From Phalacrocorax aristotelis (Eukaryota; Chordata; Aves; Suliformes; Phalacrocoracidae): a DNA stretch of 64,000 nt. The stretch spans positions 61,736,205 through 61,800,204 of the forward strand of contig NC_134311.1 in the NCBI RefSeq assembly GCF_949628215.1. Reading direction: 5' to 3'. Positions within the stretch are counted from its first letter, which is position 1; every line of letters begins with the position of its first letter. The notes beneath the pieces are model-generated. The model saw nothing but the letters and a program-made list of their open reading frames with translations, ran no database searches and was not told the origin of the DNA. Below, one piece after another: positions 47,201 to 62,962 of this stretch. Both the position numbers and the translations under genes were made by a program.

Positions 47201-50200
47201 CACTCAGCATATCACTACACAGTTTAGATGTGTTTGCACCATGGAAGAGAAAAAGGGAGAGAACATTAAACCATGTATGGCTATGAGAAAATAGAAACTT
47301 TTTTAAAACAGAATAGAAGAAAATATCTATGGTCCACTCAAAACATAAGAGATTTCTTCTCAGGAATATTGAAAATCGAATAGTTTGGAGTTTTTTGTTT
47401 GTTTGTGTTTTTTTTTATGGAAAGGAAAATTTTTCAGGGAAAACAATATTTCACTGGAGAAATCTTCAATTTTACAAGAAAGGCATTTTTCTCTCAGTTA
47501 AACACTGTGATAAAAATTCCTGCTTGGCTCTATTTTCAGCATGAGCTGTGTCCGTTCATGCCCAGGTGGAAAATGTCCCTGCATCAGCATCCCACCCTGC
47601 AGTGATGGTGGCACAGGGAGGGATGAGAACACCCATCTAGCCAGCTTCCCTGGACTGAGAGGAGTGGGAATCTCCCACACATGCCTCACACCCTGGCAGC
47701 CCATCTAACCTTGCACTGTCAATCCCATGGCATCCATCACTTCATCTTCAAAAATAATGCAAAGATTCATCTGCAGTTCATCATGAGATCCTACTCTTGC
47801 TTCAGCAAAACTTCTGGCAGCTCCTGAAGCACCAAACTGATTCACCACAAAAAAATACTGTCTCCTTTAGGATCACACAAGTACTTAATGACTTTTAAAA
47901 TAATTTTGGCAGTCCTTTTGCAGGTAATGATTCTATGATTTTTTTTTTCTGTTACCTGTGGATATAAGTCCTTCAGATAGACTTATTTCCAGCAGATTGC
48001 TTCACTGACTGAAAAATTCAATAAAGTATTATAGATGACACAAGTAACACAAGAAGCCAAGTAGACATTTGATGACTAGGAATCTAATTCTCAGTGGGCT
48101 TACAAGGAATTTGGCTTCCCCCTAGGCACTAACTTTTAAATCTACAGTCCTATTTCTCCATTATGTGCATGGGGTAACAGTTCCTGCTTCAGGCTGCAAG
48201 TGGCAAAGTATGCTATTATCATTTCTGAAATCATAATTATTTTAATACCAAAACCTGTCATTTACTGTAGTAATATTACTGTAATAGTGCAGTGCAGGGT
48301 GATCAGGCCCCTGGCACTTCAAACACATCTCATCAGAAAATCATTCACTAATTACTAATTATTCACTAAAACTTCACTTTTTTGGTGTTTTGCCTTTTTG
48401 TTTTTGATGGAACTGGGGGCTTTCAAATACTCTTACACTCATATAGACACAAGGAGATACAAACTCCTGACTGGTAATCTCGCACAGAATGGCATTAAAC
48501 CTATATGGAAGTTTATGATCTCACTGTCTTTCCTTCTGGAACGTTTACAGTTTCTATAAGTAAATGAATATTAAAGCCCAAAGGAGTACCCTAACTGCAA
48601 GACTTATTTCTCTGATCAGGAATTCTGTTTGGGGGCAGAAATTCTTTTTTTTAATGAAAGTTTGGCAGAAGTGGCTTTTTTTCCAGTAAAAGCTTCAGTA
48701 AACAAAAAAATGGTTCACGTCTGTGAATTCTTTTGGTAAGCAAGATCCAGACACAGGAGATCTTCAGTAAAAAGTTACTGACTGGTTTTAACTACTAAAT
48801 CTACTTTGAAGTTAGAGATAATGAAGTGCATTAAAAAACAACCAACTTCCTTGTCCCTGAGTCAATGGAAAAGATAGAAATTGAATGAGTGAACCTTCAG
48901 CAGAACCCAGCCTACGAGTGGCATCTCAAATACCAGACTGAGAAGCTGTTGGAATGATTGGCATCGCAAGCCTGTGCCCATGGGCAGTTCCCACACAATG
49001 GCACCCCTGACCAAACAGGAAATATCTGCATTATCTAAGATCCTGCCACATGGCAACAGCCGGCAAGTGTTGACCTGCAGCCAGCACCCCATGAGTGACA
49101 CCATGACCATGAAATTTAAAAATAAGAAGGTGTTACATTACTACCTGAAGTCTAAAGGTAATGAACATTGTTAATAAAATGTTCTTTTGCAGTGCAAAAT
49201 CCAAGGTAACTTCTAATCTATAAACTAGTTTAGACTGTAGACTTTGGCAATTTTGCTCATTATGTTCTCAAATAATAGGGAGCAAGGCTTAGATATTAAT
49301 AACAGATGCTCTTTAAACAATTACAGAACACACAATAAAGATGGCAAATGCTTCAGAGAGGCTAAATTATGTGATATTTTGTCATTATCAAGCTGCAGAT
49401 GGTGACTCATACTACAGAGTCATTTCTCTAAGCCTGTATAAATATGCAAAATTTTTTTCTGAAAATGCCAAGGGCTAGATTTTGATCTGGTGAAAAACTG
49501 GTGTAGCAACATCAGATTTAACCATCCCAGATGGTGTAGCAGAGGTTAGTCCCACATAATTCTATTCACTGTGTGGAGAATAGGAACTTCTGATTTGACT
49601 CAGGGCTGTAAAGTTCTACACAGATGTGAAAGCATGAGCTGAAAAGGTGTTTCAAGCTGTATTCCTGGATCTCCTAAGTCCATAATATCTTAGACAGATG
49701 AAAACTTGTAAGATTTGAATACATGTTTTAAATGTATTTATTTGTCTTTCTAACCTGTACATACATCCATGAATTCTCTGCAATCTAAAAACCTGATTCA
49801 CTGAAAGTGGTTATGTAAAAATAGCAACACGCAGTTCTGCCAACACATTTCTTACACGTATTTCATCTCTTGGCCTTATGAATAAAAGAAACATTTTCTC
49901 CAGAAAAACCAGAGTGTGGACTATCATCTTCTGTTTCATGTATCATGTCACACCAAGGAGAGTTAATTATCTATGCAAGTACTGACTGCAAAGTAGTGAC
50001 CTTTATTACTAAGGTAGAAAAAACATCCATTTGCATTTCAGATCTGTGATTTTCATCACTAGCAGATAGGGAAAAAATTTATTCTACTCACAAGGTAGGC
50101 AAATTCACCCTGAAATTAATAAAGTAACACGCAAAGCAGCCTTTCAGATTCTTGTAACATTATATACCTGTATTTAAAAACAGTAATTATAGACTTCAAA

Positions 50201-53200
50201 GCTTGCAGATCATCTCTGAGGAGGCTGCTGACATCCTGGTAGCCAGATGAATGAAGGGACACTGAAGAGGTGTTTGTAACTCACTTCAGAGATTCTCTTC
50301 TGTGATTCTGTACAAATGAGTGCAAGCACAAGGACAGAAAATCAAGGGGTATATTTAAATGATATTCAAACCACCCCTTTGCTTCCCTATATATTTCTGT
50401 AAGTCTCTCAGGGATGAGGAAGAAGGCAGCAGAACAGGCATTTCTGCTTTCCCGGTCCACCTGTGTGGTGTTTGGCTGAAGAATATCTGCAGAGACCAGG
50501 ATGGGAAGCAAGACCAGTCCCAAAACTGAGGGGAGCCCTTTGCCTGGGAGCCAGTTCACCAAAGCTGCTCCAAACTTTACCGTCAATCCTGGCATCAAAG
50601 CACCCCAAGGAGAGGTCCAGGATCTTTCCCCAGGGCACTGCTCAGCATCACTGAGCATCCAGCAAAACTAGAGGGAGTGCAGGGCAGAGGAGCACCTACA
50701 TGGGTCCCTGCAGGAGAGGGCTCAAAGCACCAGCACAGCCAACATGACTCTGCTGGCACCATGTTACCTGACTTGGCCTGGTGAAGCAGCTCAAAAGGAC
50801 ACACCTACTGCAGTCCACTTACCTAAACTGTTTAATCCAAAGTGAGTTTATTCATCTGAGGGGAAGAGGCTTCAGGTCCAAATAGCTCAGATGCCTGCAG
50901 GGACTTAACAGCTCTGTAAAACTAATGAATAGGCTAAAATAAGGCTTTCTCCAGTGGGACTTGTTGCCTTTGTTGTAAAATATATAAATATTAATTGGAC
51001 TAGAGGTTCAAACTCATTTTCTAATTTTCTTTGTGAACCTCCTAGCCAGTGGGCTCCACAATGCTTCCCTTTCCCCAGTGAATCTTTAATTATTCTGCAG
51101 AAAATAGAAGGGCTTCATTACCTTTCTTATTCTTATTTTTAAAATAAATTCATTAACAGGAAGAAAAGGAAGGGGATTCATTTTTACTCAAAGGAAAAAT
51201 GTGAAATGAATGGAATATAAAACATAACAGATATTAATTTTAACCATGAGCATTTATACCAAGTTTAAGTTGAAGTGTTTCTATTGATTTCATCAGAGTA
51301 CTTCTGAGTTCAGTCTTTTAGGAATGTGACTGGAATTGGTACTTAAAAAGACAGGACCAGAACTGGGACTTAACCTTGCGGTAAAGAGAGAGGCTCTTAC
51401 CTTAGGTATGGCAGGAGTCTGCCTCCACCAGAACTTTACAGCTTCTTTAAGAGCTTTCTTTGTGTGTTTCTGTCCTAACAGTGACATGAAATGTCAGCAC
51501 AATACAACTGAGGCTTAAGATATCAAAACAAGGACAGTATAGGTTATCCATTATCAAAATAATATCAGTACGATAAGACTATGTATTTGTTACACCTTGA
51601 GGAAAAGAAAAGCCATACTCTTGTAAAGGACTTTCTCCTGTCTTTGCCCTTCTTGCACTCAGCTGTGTTGCTGCACGCCCACACTGCAAGCTTGTGGATG
51701 ATCAATGAAAACTCCAAAATGAAGCGTGTTCTCACAGAACCTATTTAAAACTGATTATTAAATGTGTGTATTTATGCCTTTGTGTGCTCAAGCAGAACCC
51801 CACAGCAGGGGTGTCTGTGACTATCTATAAGCTCACAAAGGTGGGTACATGAAGTTATCTTACAAAGAAGTACTTTATTTTTTCCATTTTACAAAATATC
51901 ACAGCTGAGTATTCTCATGTTGTTAACATTGTCTTGGTGATGAATAATTGATATGGATAATAAAGAATTGTCATTGTAATAAATAAAGACCTTGGTTTGT
52001 ATTACATTTTTTACTTTAAGCCTCCTGTGTATGCATATACACAAACGTCTGTTACAAAATTTTCTATAAAGTTCCCCATCAGCTAAAAATCTTTGAATTT
52101 CCTGGGTCATGTTCAGTGATTCTACAGAGCAGTCTCAGCTCTCAAAACGTCAAATTTAAAATTACTTGGGTCTGATTTGACTTTTTAAGATCACAGCCAC
52201 CCTTCTTTCTTCACCTGACAAGCCACTGCACTGTTTGCATAAAATGGAAAATGTGCATATGTATCCACTGTTAAAACATTCAGTATATATTTTTACTCTG
52301 AGCTAATTTACTGCACTTTTGCATATTCATAACCTGAACTTCCTTATAAACACAAGATGTTGCAACCTTAATAAAGCTGTAGGTCTAAATATTTGCTTGT
52401 TTTGTTTTGTTTTTTTTTTTGCAAATGGCTGGATTAATTTGCTTTAAACTTTCCTGAATTCAGACAGCACAATTTGGCACAGAATCTGCTATCCCTCCAC
52501 AGAAGTTCATAGAAATGCTTGGTGACAGTGTTTATGTCCATTGTACATCATGGCAAGACAGCAGGAAAACTCGTCACTGGAACACTTGTTTTACAGACAC
52601 ACACAAAGTTACTAAAAGGGAAGAGAAGATCAATCATTAGCACTCGTGATGAGACTTTTAAAATAATTCTAACAAAACATCATCTGTAATCAAAACGTAT
52701 GGAAGAAAAAACAGATTATTTAACAAAATAAGGAAAAAACGAAGTCATGCAGATATCTTCTGCAGACTTAAAATTCAAGAGAGTGAGTAAAATATTGCTG
52801 AATATGCCAGGAAAACAGTACTTGATTATGCTCTCTTTCAAAGCAATAACAACAAGGAAAAGATATAAAAGATACAAAAGATGTCCTTGTGATCCAGAAA
52901 TAATTCTGTAAGAAATGTTTCGGAGCCTTTTTCTCTTGAATCTTACTACTGCATCAGTCCAATACTGCCGGGATTGTTTCTATTCCCAACTACAACCTGC
53001 TCATTACTAAATGGAAAGGATTGAGCCTAAAGCTATCAGTGACTTTCAAATGAGACACTCAGCAGCAGGAGTGTCAAACACCTGAGCACAGATGCAATGC
53101 AAATGGCCTACAGTGATTAAGGTTTCTGGCAGAAATCAAGCAGCATCTTTAAGTCTGTGTTGGAAAGATGCCTCTCAGGAGACATAATGGACCTGGTGAA

Positions 53201-56200
53201 GAAGAGAGGATAGACTCTCAGGATCTTTCTGCTCTCATTTTCTAATGGTCTAGGAAATATTGAATAAAAAAGAAGTAGAGTATTTCTGCAAAGGTCAGCT
53301 GAAGTAAATCCAGTTTACTCTTAAAACATCAACACACAAAGAAGCCATAACATGTTGATAGAAACCTAATTAAATTGGCCTTTTTCATATGACCTTGGCA
53401 AAAAGATGCCAGTGCAACTTAGGGCTTCATAGCCTATGGTTCTCCATATGAGTTTCTTGGGTTTGAATCTGCAATATTTTATCAAGTTCTTACCATCATT
53501 AAAATGGGAAAAGGGGTTTTACAAAACCAGGGTCTTCCTCATGGCTTGACTTCATCACCTAGCACTGACTAACTCACTAGAAAGTAAGGCAGAAATAAAT
53601 TGTGATGTTGTGTAATGACATATATATGTATTATATGTTTATAATTTTACTGTTTATGAATATTTGAATTGCTCAAGAACAAACATAAATGTGTATGAGG
53701 AAATGGCATTCACAGAAGAGCTGGGCCTTACTAATCAATCCCCTAATACAAGGCTTTCATGAATCTATGCAGGAAGATGAGGTTATGAGACTGAAAACAG
53801 ACCAAACACAAGAAAAAGCTTTCCTAACAACATTATGATGACTGATGATTCCCAAAGAGGTAATGATTTCACTGTTTAGAACTGTTAATTTTACACCTTC
53901 ATACAGGGAACAGATGATCTTCTCTTTTCAGGGAATTACCTCATACCAAACTAATCAGTTTCTCAGTTAAGTTTGCATTTGTAAGACAAAGAAGGTATTG
54001 CTTTTACTTTTTCCATTTTACCTTCTGTTAAAAAAAGAGTGGGGGAAAAAAAAAAAGAACAAAAGAGCCGCTACAGGTTTAAAATACAAAGACCCATATG
54101 GCTAGAAAACCAAGGACTCCACTGAGACTCATTTTCTAAAAGATAATGCAAGATATTTCGTTTGGAAAGCTGAAAGAGCTTGGTGATACTTGGTGACTTT
54201 GCTGGTTCTTAAAGTTCACCCTTACTGAGAAAACATACAATGGCAAGGTTAACAGCAGAGCTCAATGAAAGGTCCACAAACTTCCCTGGCCAGGAGCTGA
54301 AGGCAAGGGCAAGGCAATAAGGCAGGTCTGTTACTTGTCAAGGAGATCTCAACAGCAGCTTGGGAGCAGCAGGCACCTAGGCTAGGAGTAGGCACACTAC
54401 AGCATAGCTCAGGCTAGGGCTGGGGATCCTAGACTGTGGGTGCCCTCAGCAGGGCTTTGAGTTGCCTGGCCAGAGCCCTGACTCTGCTACAGTGATACTA
54501 CCAAAAGGCAAAGAATAATACAAAACACAAGTAAATGAAACCTTCCTTAGCAGCCATAAAAGCTATCATTTCTCCACCTTGATGTCTTCTTGAAAAAAGA
54601 AGGTCTTCCAGAAATCCCGCAAAGACAGTGGTGCCGCATATGTATTAGGGTCAGATAAATAGATTCAAGTGACCGCTTGAAAACCAATAACCTTTCCTGA
54701 GGTTTGAAAAAGTCAGATTCAATTTTTTAGAGTTGATTTTCTTCTTTGAGCGCTTCAGTACATCCCATTCCCAGTGCAGCTGAGAAGAGACCATGTATAA
54801 AACCTCAGGAGGAAAAGCAAGTAGGCTTTTTTACATTTCCCATTCAACCCCAGGCCTGCTCAGAGAAGATTTACGCAAACCTTTGGTTTTTTCCAGCACT
54901 TGCCTGAACTGAAGTGAACTTTTCAAACTTTGAAGTTTGCTCATTACTTTATCAAACTGAAGTCTAGTTTATGCCTCATACTCATATATTATGTGAATAC
55001 CTCAGAGGACTTGTAGAAAGTAAAAATAAAGGCTGAATGTGGTTATGAATGTTTTTTCCTCCAAACATGCCCTTAATAGAGTTTGCTGGGTTCATCAAGG
55101 GGCTCCACAATGAACGGTCTGTGTGAATAGGACAGCAAGCTCTTTCTGTACACAAAGTGCTGAAGGGAGAAATGCACACCTGGGTTCCTTTTAAATAATA
55201 AATCCTACGCCACCAGCAAAGACCCATCATGCAGAGCCACATGAATAGAGCATATTCAGGTAACAACATCTCAGCCAGTTTCTCCCACACACATGTAATT
55301 GCGCTTAGCAATTTGAAAGTTAGAGTTTTTTAGAATTTCAGACTTTCCTAGATGGCTTTTTAAAAGTGCTGGACTGTTAGTGCATAATAATAAATCACAC
55401 TGAGTATGTATGGCAAGAGCACCACACTAGGAAATTGTACTGTGAAGCAATAGGAAACTGTTAAAAATTACACTATTTTGAGGACCTTTTCCAGATTATA
55501 AAAAGTAAAGATATAGACTGGTTTTAATTTTAATTTTATAACCTTATATTACAAGCTGTAGCACAAGAAACACAACTTATGGGCCACATCACCTGTGCAG
55601 TCTCCTTGCTGTAAGGCCTGCTGTGGGTAACCTGTGAGACAGAAGAATTTATCTGAATCTGAAAGCACCTTTTCTTCCTAAAAGTTCCTACAGACTCTTC
55701 TGCCACCAAATCACATCTAATCATCTGATGGGCCAAGAGCTGGAGGAGAAGCTGTGAGAGATCTTCAGCAATTGCTCAGGCAGCAGCCCACTCTCAGGTC
55801 CCTTCTTTGGGTACAAGGCTGCCCAGCACCTGCACACATCTGCATAAGCCAGGTATCACTCGGAAGCACCATAATGGATTGAGGGTGCTGGGCACTGCTG
55901 CTGTGGGCAGGGCGTCCCACCGACCCATCCGTTGGCACTATCCACCATCACTGCCATGTAAGACCAGAGGTGAGGCAAGCCTCCATAAGACCAGTGGTCA
56001 AGCTTTGTTTCCTCTCCTGCTCTATTACTGTTAAACCAAGGAACAAGTAGACATGCACTTCACTGCAGCATTGCCAGGCATTTTGTGTACCATTTCTCCT
56101 AATAGCCTGTTTTTCAGGTGTTCTTTAAAGAAGCTTATGACATCCTCTTGGATTTTCCTTAAGGCCTCTTCCTTCCGCTGACTGTGATAAACCTTTTGTT

Positions 56201-59200
56201 CTTGTTCTATTTTCTGTCTTCACGCCAGCTTAAACCCACATTATACTGCTTATACTTTCCCACATCAACATATGAATAGGCATTTCTAATCTCCTTTGTG
56301 ACTGTAAAGAGACATCTAATCTTAGTCTGAAATGAGATTCTCAAAGCTCCTGTTGATTAAATATCGACCCAAGGATTTTTATATTAAAGCACCCATCCAC
56401 ACTTACTGGAATCAGTGACATATGTCAGATTTCCAGCATTGCACCAGAAGTTTGGGGGCTGCAGGCTGTGCAGGGGTAGCAAAGAATGGTTTTGGGCATC
56501 ATCAAAAGGTGACTTATGGTTTGGTGTAATCAGCAGTTTCATTTTCATAAGCACTTCCATTAGAAGGCCAGGCATGTATGATTCCCCATGTGGATTTGTA
56601 TTCAACAAAGTCCTTCTGAAGATGGATACATTTCAGGGTTGCCGAGGTGGAGGGGATTGAGGAGGATGGTTCATCTCCACATTCTGCTCCAGATGCCAAA
56701 ATATATTGCTGTGGTTGTCTTGTAGAGCAGTGCTTTCCACATTTTATAAGAAACATAAAGGGAGGAGGCTGTGTGGCTTTAAACACTCTTTAACAAAATA
56801 AAGCATAAGAAAAGAATAGGATACGCCTGTTCAGGCACCGGAGCAAAAAACATGCTGAAATAAGCTGGAGAGATGTGATGTAGTCTATAAAACTTTTTTT
56901 GTACAAATAATTAATCTGATGGGAGAAAAAAAATTATTTGGAACAATATAAAACTTTCATGTATGTTCTCTTCCAGTATTCAAATTTCCCTTTGAGAGAG
57001 GAAAACTTGCCTCTTACTCCAAATATATCATTAGCAAAACCAAGTTATTTGTTTGTGTGTGTGAAAAAAAAAAAACAGGAAAAAAACCCCAGAATCTAAT
57101 TTTTACTGTAAAGGATGTGATATTATGGAAAGTATATGCTGCAGGTAGAGGGAAACTGCCAAAATTTTTCATTAGAATAAAAAGCAAAGAAAAAATATTG
57201 GAAAATTTCAACTGCTAAAATATCTCATTTCAGTTTCTAATTAGTCTATTTCAAATCTATTTATAAAGTAGCCAAAGGACAGCCTTATGAGAATCAAGAG
57301 CATGCAAAGTTCACTTGATCTCATCCATAACTCCCACTTGGATCAAAGATGCAAATTTTTTGGTTCTGTATCTCCTGCCAAGGCAGTACACTTTCTTTCT
57401 TTGCAGCTGTTCTATATTTATTCCGTGTTTTCTTCATGGTGACCTCCAGACGTCCAACACATTCATACCACTGCACAGTGTTCAGTGTAAAATTGTATGT
57501 GCTCTTCTCTCACAATTGTCTCCGCAACTATTTAGTTGAAGGTCCCGGACCTCCATTTCCTTCCTTTTCCATTTGCCCCAGCAGTGACCGCAACCTGCAG
57601 ACAGAGCAAGACATGGAAGTGGTGGGCTGTGAACGGCTCAAGAGCTGGAAGGGTCCAGGCAAATTCTTCTCCTCCCACACCCTGCTGCCTGCCCAGACAC
57701 AGGCAGGAAAAAGGAGATCAGAAGGAGGAACAAGCTGCAGATCTCTGTCACCAGTACTGCCTGATACTTTCTTCTGTCTTTCAAATTGCAACTAAAATCC
57801 AAAGATCTCTTTAGAAATAAAGCTAGTTTTCATGTGCACACTGATATTTGTACCCACGCTGTTATGCATTTTAAAAAAGACCAAAACCCCCACTTATTTT
57901 TAGCACTTGGCAGCTCTGACCGTGAGCTTGTTAAGTTCTAGATTGTAGAGACCAGCAATTTTATAATGTTCTATGCTGGACAAAAACCTAATGATTGTCA
58001 GCCCAGCTGAAAGGAAGTGGAAATGCCACCATGTAGAAAGATTTTATTGATATATTTATAAAAGAAATCATCAAGGCCACCTACCAATTCAAGCTAGGAA
58101 GTAGAGAAAGCTATTTACAAATCAATACTTAATTCAGAAGAAACATCAAAACTTCAAGCAGCACAATCTAAAAACTCATCAGGAGCAGAATACATCAGAC
58201 AGCATTAGCAATAGGCAATTCCAAGACCTGTAACAAGTTGAGGCAACATATTATAAGTTTTCTCCCAATCCACAGCTGACTGCGAGAACTGGCAGGTAAA
58301 CATCATGGGAATTGCCACAGGTGGAATAAATGGGAACACATACAGATCAGTAATTTCCCTGCCCCACCTTCAACATCAGCAAGATTGCTTTGGGGATGAT
58401 CTCCATTTCTGAGCATCAGGTAAGGTCTTCCATGCCCAGGACCCAGTGCACAGGACCACATCTGCATCTCCCCAGCCTTTGATCTGCAGGACGCACCCTA
58501 ACAGCAGCCATGCTGCAGTTGTTGTGAGTGAAGCTGGCTGCCTGGCTTTGGCTTCAGAGGTAGCAAAAAGAGGGGACAGAGTCCCCAGATGGCAAAAGGC
58601 ATGTTTATCCTTCAGCAACCAAATTATCAGGTGAGAATAAATTTCTGTCTCGTCATGGCAGATCAGTACCTCTTTCACTCAAGGTCGTGATGTGGGTCCT
58701 GCCCCACATCAATCAGTCTGCCTTTGGGACAGACCACCTCCTGCATGAAAACTTTTTGGCAGGCTATTTCAAGAGGACTGCAAGCATCTGTGCACCATCA
58801 GTATCTTTGGCATTCTAGATGCTTTGAGAACAGCAAATCTGAAAACCAGCTCTTATTTTCAGCACTCAGGTTACTAACTATGGCAGTTTTTATTACATGC
58901 CTCCTCTGTCACTACACTGAAAGCTGATCTTCCAGGTTCAAACATGTTATAGACCAATGTTGAGCAATTTGGTGACAAAACTACCAACTAATTTCTGTTG
59001 TCCTGTAAGTTCCCTTATTTGTACTCTGGGGCCCTCAGACACCAGTCAGGCATCTCACCTGGCCAAGGATGGGCTGGTTGCTTGTGTGAATGCTATAGCA
59101 TAATTATTGGTTGCCCCACACCTACAAAATAATGCAATCTGTAGACTGTGCTGTTTCTCATGCACTACCTATTTTGCTGTGCACATGCCTATAGAGACAT

Positions 59201-62200
59201 ATATTACACCATCCCGATATACCAAAATTCCTTCCTTTTCATCTTTTGCACATATTGTACAAGCAAGAAGACATTCCACAACCTCCACGGATACAGTCAC
59301 TTGGATCACACAGTCATGAACAACCATTATTTTCATGCTGTGACAAGCTCACAGGGGTTAGTATGCCGAGACATACTGGCAGCCTGAGCCACATGGCTGT
59401 CGTTAGGTCTGCTCCTGGGGAAGAAAGTTCCCTTTTGAACAGTGGTAGGAAGGGCAGGAGGAGTTTCCAGTCCCAAAGCCAGCATGGATGTAGACTGCAA
59501 GGTACAGACCCATTTCATGAAGGCACGGGAGTTGGACAAGAGACACTTTCGTGGCTGAACTCACGTGATGCTCTTGCACTGACAGGTGCTTTCTGTCTGA
59601 ACTCTTCTCTGGACACTTATAAATCACTGGAAGTACCTAATAGAACAAACTATAGAGCAAACTCCCATTCAATTCAGTGAGTCTTGGATTTTTATCCTTA
59701 AATATTTAATCAGAAACAATATCAAGAAAGCTCTTGAGCCAGAGATATATCCAGCGTTAGCTGGGATGACAGAAAGAAAGAGACTGATCAATAACTCTTA
59801 CGGTTCCTTCAAGGCTTCTAAAAAGAACTATTTTGTGCTCCATGGTAGTTTTTATGAAAGAAAGGATGAAACACAAAAATCATTGATTTTATAATGTACT
59901 TGGTTTTTCAAAATCCTTCCCACACTCAGCTCCTGCAGGTAGTTAACCATGAAACAAGGCAAGATGCTCTTCACTTTAGGTAACGCAAGAAGGTTTTCCA
60001 AGGGAAGTAAACCTGTGTATTGCTCTGAAAGACTCCTGACACACAGAGGAAGCACTGGAGCAAGGCAAATGCACAAAAGCCATACCAGGTTACCCTGAGG
60101 TAGATTGGTAGTAGCTTCCACTCAGATACAAGCCTTAATTAAGGTGCAACATTGATTGGAGCTGTTAATCCTGTATCAATCTATTTACCCAGGTAATGAT
60201 ATCACTAATCCTAAATGTGCCGTTGTGCCCAAAATCAATGCTTTTGGGAGAATCTGTTAGTACTACGTCAGCAAATCTCCTCATGAGACTGGACAATTCT
60301 TTTTAATTAATCGAGATTGTGTATTTAGGTTGTCAGAAACCCTTCAGTCATTGATATGGGGGAAAAAGATGTATAAAAAAATCCCAAAATACAAAGTTCA
60401 AACCTAGCGAGGAAAAAAAATATTAATTAAATACTTAATTCACAATGTTTTTTCAGTATTTGATTTATCAGGAGAACGGGAAAAAATGTTTCTGGGTACA
60501 TTTAAAGTGATTCTTTTAACCTGTACACTTTAAATACTAAATAAATTAGTCAGGTGGTAACATTCCTCATTTTGTTCTGCCTATTCATTTATTCTGGTGA
60601 AAATAAGCATTCAAATGGATGACATTTAAGCAAAACTGTTTTATAGGCCTTTCTGATTTCCCACTTCTCCAAAGGAGAGCACCAGTTATGGAATACTTTG
60701 CAGCAGCAAGCGAGGACCTGCTGAACACTGAATAAACAGGCAGTGTGTTTCTTTCAGAAATTCCTGCAAATAAAAGTGGCAATTTTTGGTAATAAAAGTT
60801 CTACAAAGTTATTTCTCAAAGCTTTAGCATGGGAGGGAAAACACCACAGTACAGTAAAAAGGTAGTATCAGATACCAAATCTGGTCACAATGACAAGGTT
60901 TTGAAAAATGCTTGAAAACTTTCATTTCACAACACTTCAGCGATCGATCTGTTGAAAATAGAGATGGCCTCTGTTTCTGGAAGAAAAAACTTCTTAGACT
61001 TGACTGCTCCATCATTTAAACTTTTTCTTCCTTGAGCTGCTGAAACACTTGGCGGGCTTAAGTGAAAGTGAAGGACTATGCAATTACTTCTGTTTAAAAA
61101 CATACCTCTTTGGATTCACATTTTTAAAAGTGACTCAAAATCTAAAGTCAAACACATGAGCAAGAATACATTTGACAGGTTCAATCAGTAGTAACCTCTC
61201 TTTCTGAAATTAATACATGTCCAGAACCATCTATTATATAAACTTTCTTTCTCCAGTGCCAAAATAAAAATTCCATATTACTAAAATTTATCCTTTAATA
61301 GCATATTGAAATAACATAGAAAGATTAATTTCATTTAATGTTTTTATAATATACCCTTAACCTGTGAAAAAAATAATCATCTTTCTCCTTCTGATCATTT
61401 ACATTTTCATTTAAAATGTTGTATTGCCTTCCATTAAGACTTGTGCAAAAAGGTCAGCTAATTTTAATGTTGGAAAACATTTATTACTAAATAGGATTCA
61501 TGGATCAGTGTGGAAATGTTTGTATTGCAGTGAAATTTTGATCCCTGGCTTGGAATAAATATAAGATCTATTAGAATATTGTGATAGTTTAGAGTAACCT
61601 AGGAAGGTCATTTTCAGAAAACATTTCTGTAGTTACACAGAATAGTATGCTACATGCTTTTATGTGCCATTAAGTTCTATAATATATATGCAAACAAACT
61701 ATAATATAACTATAACAAACTATAATAAATATGCAAAGATTTAAATACAAAAGTTATGTTTAAGTGAAACTGAAAAAATACATATATGGAAAGAGAAAAG
61801 CCTAAGAACTTTCCAGAAGGAGGGCTAGAGAGACCTCATTTTTAAAATTTAAGGTCTTTAAAATTTGTTTTCACTGAGCAGAACACCAGAAGGAAGGTAA
61901 AAAGGAAACTAAAAAAAATGGGTGGGACTTCTGAGTCTTTTTTGAGTCTTAGTGTCACTGAGCAGAAGAGGCGCAGGAATGTATTACTGCAGGACAATGA
62001 ACAGAATCCACCCCACATTGTTCATGAGAACTTTCGACCAGTTAAATCAATAATTTTCCTGTTTCCTTGATTTATTCAGAAAGAGAGGGAAACAGGAGGT
62101 AGACACACTATCTCGTAATAGCATAGGTTAGAAGAGTAATTTTCTGAGAAGTCCAATTAATCGGTCCCCAGAAATCATCTCCTTCAGACGAGGTGGTTAA

Positions 62201-62962
62201 TTCATTTTCCCCAAGCTGCCCCTCTGGCAGAGGCTTGCTTTCAGTGCTCACCACCTGCAGCCCTTAGGCACCAGCACCCCCACAGATCACCCAAAGAGTA
62301 CATGGTGGGACTGCTCTCCTCACCCTGCTTAATCATGCTTTACTGGTGGCTTCAAAAGTACAAACAAGAAATATTGCATAATTACTAACTGAGGAGGTTT
62401 TCACTATTTGAAGCACCTTTCAAATTCCAGAAGACGAAACTGTTAAATGAAGATCTGTTTGGGCACTGCAGTGACCAGCACGCTCACATTGCCAGGGTGC
62501 CAGCACCCAGCACATGCACAAGCTGCATGAGCAGAAGAGGAAACAGAGTTCACAGGTAGTCATTCGCCCACCAGGTGATCATGGTTAGACCTGGTAAGAG
62601 GTGACCTTTCTGCAAAAACCCAGCAGAGCTGAAGGAAGAGAAGCGGGGGAGGCAGCTTGCCCTGCCTGCTCAGGGGATCTGCCAAGGGGTGCTGATGCTG
62701 CATTTGGCATGCAGTGATGTTGTATGTAAATGTCAGGACTTCTGAGCCCACCCAGCACCCAGCAGCCTGACTGGAGAGGGCTATGCCCCACACATCCAAG
62801 GCTTGGTCCCTAGAAGACCCTTCAAGCTGGTTTAATTTGTGTCTGTTTCCCTCTCCTATTCCCTTTGTATTGTGTAGCCTCAACGATTTGATACTTTTTC
62901 TATTAAAATAAAAAATTCTGCAAATAATTTAAACCAAAAAAGAATGACCTTTGTTACACATC
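44243..62962. other. Long unique stretch, no gene recognised
   Basis: About 18.7 kb of mostly AT-rich DNA. GC-richer patches lie at about 47520-47710, 50430-50800, 54290-54480, 55740-56010 and 57540-57770. Several frames of 60-148 codons occur in these patches, but none has a recognisable domain and most lack convincing splice sites. A possible, very short CR1 tail (ATTCTATG once) lies near 47928. I recognise no RNA gene or transposon elsewhere here. Confidence 0.4.

Noticed and set aside
47885-47945. ATTCTATG next to a T-run, like a CR1 tail
   Set aside because: Only a single tail unit and no convincing CR1 3' untranslated sequence upstream.
48974-49174. Plus-strand frame ending at a donor-like AAAG/GTAATG
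   Set aside because: The upstream CAAACAG acceptor has a poor pyrimidine tract, and the reverse strand is equally open.
56514-56786. 90-codon minus-strand frame with coding-like composition (STWGIIHAWP region)
   Set aside because: The acceptor is weak, the frame ends in a stop without a donor, and no family was recognised. A terminal exon cannot be excluded but is not supported.
57349-57814. Overlapping frames of 92 and 148 codons in a GC-richer patch
   Set aside because: Open in several frames at once, as happens in stop-poor GC-rich DNA. No domain or start context.
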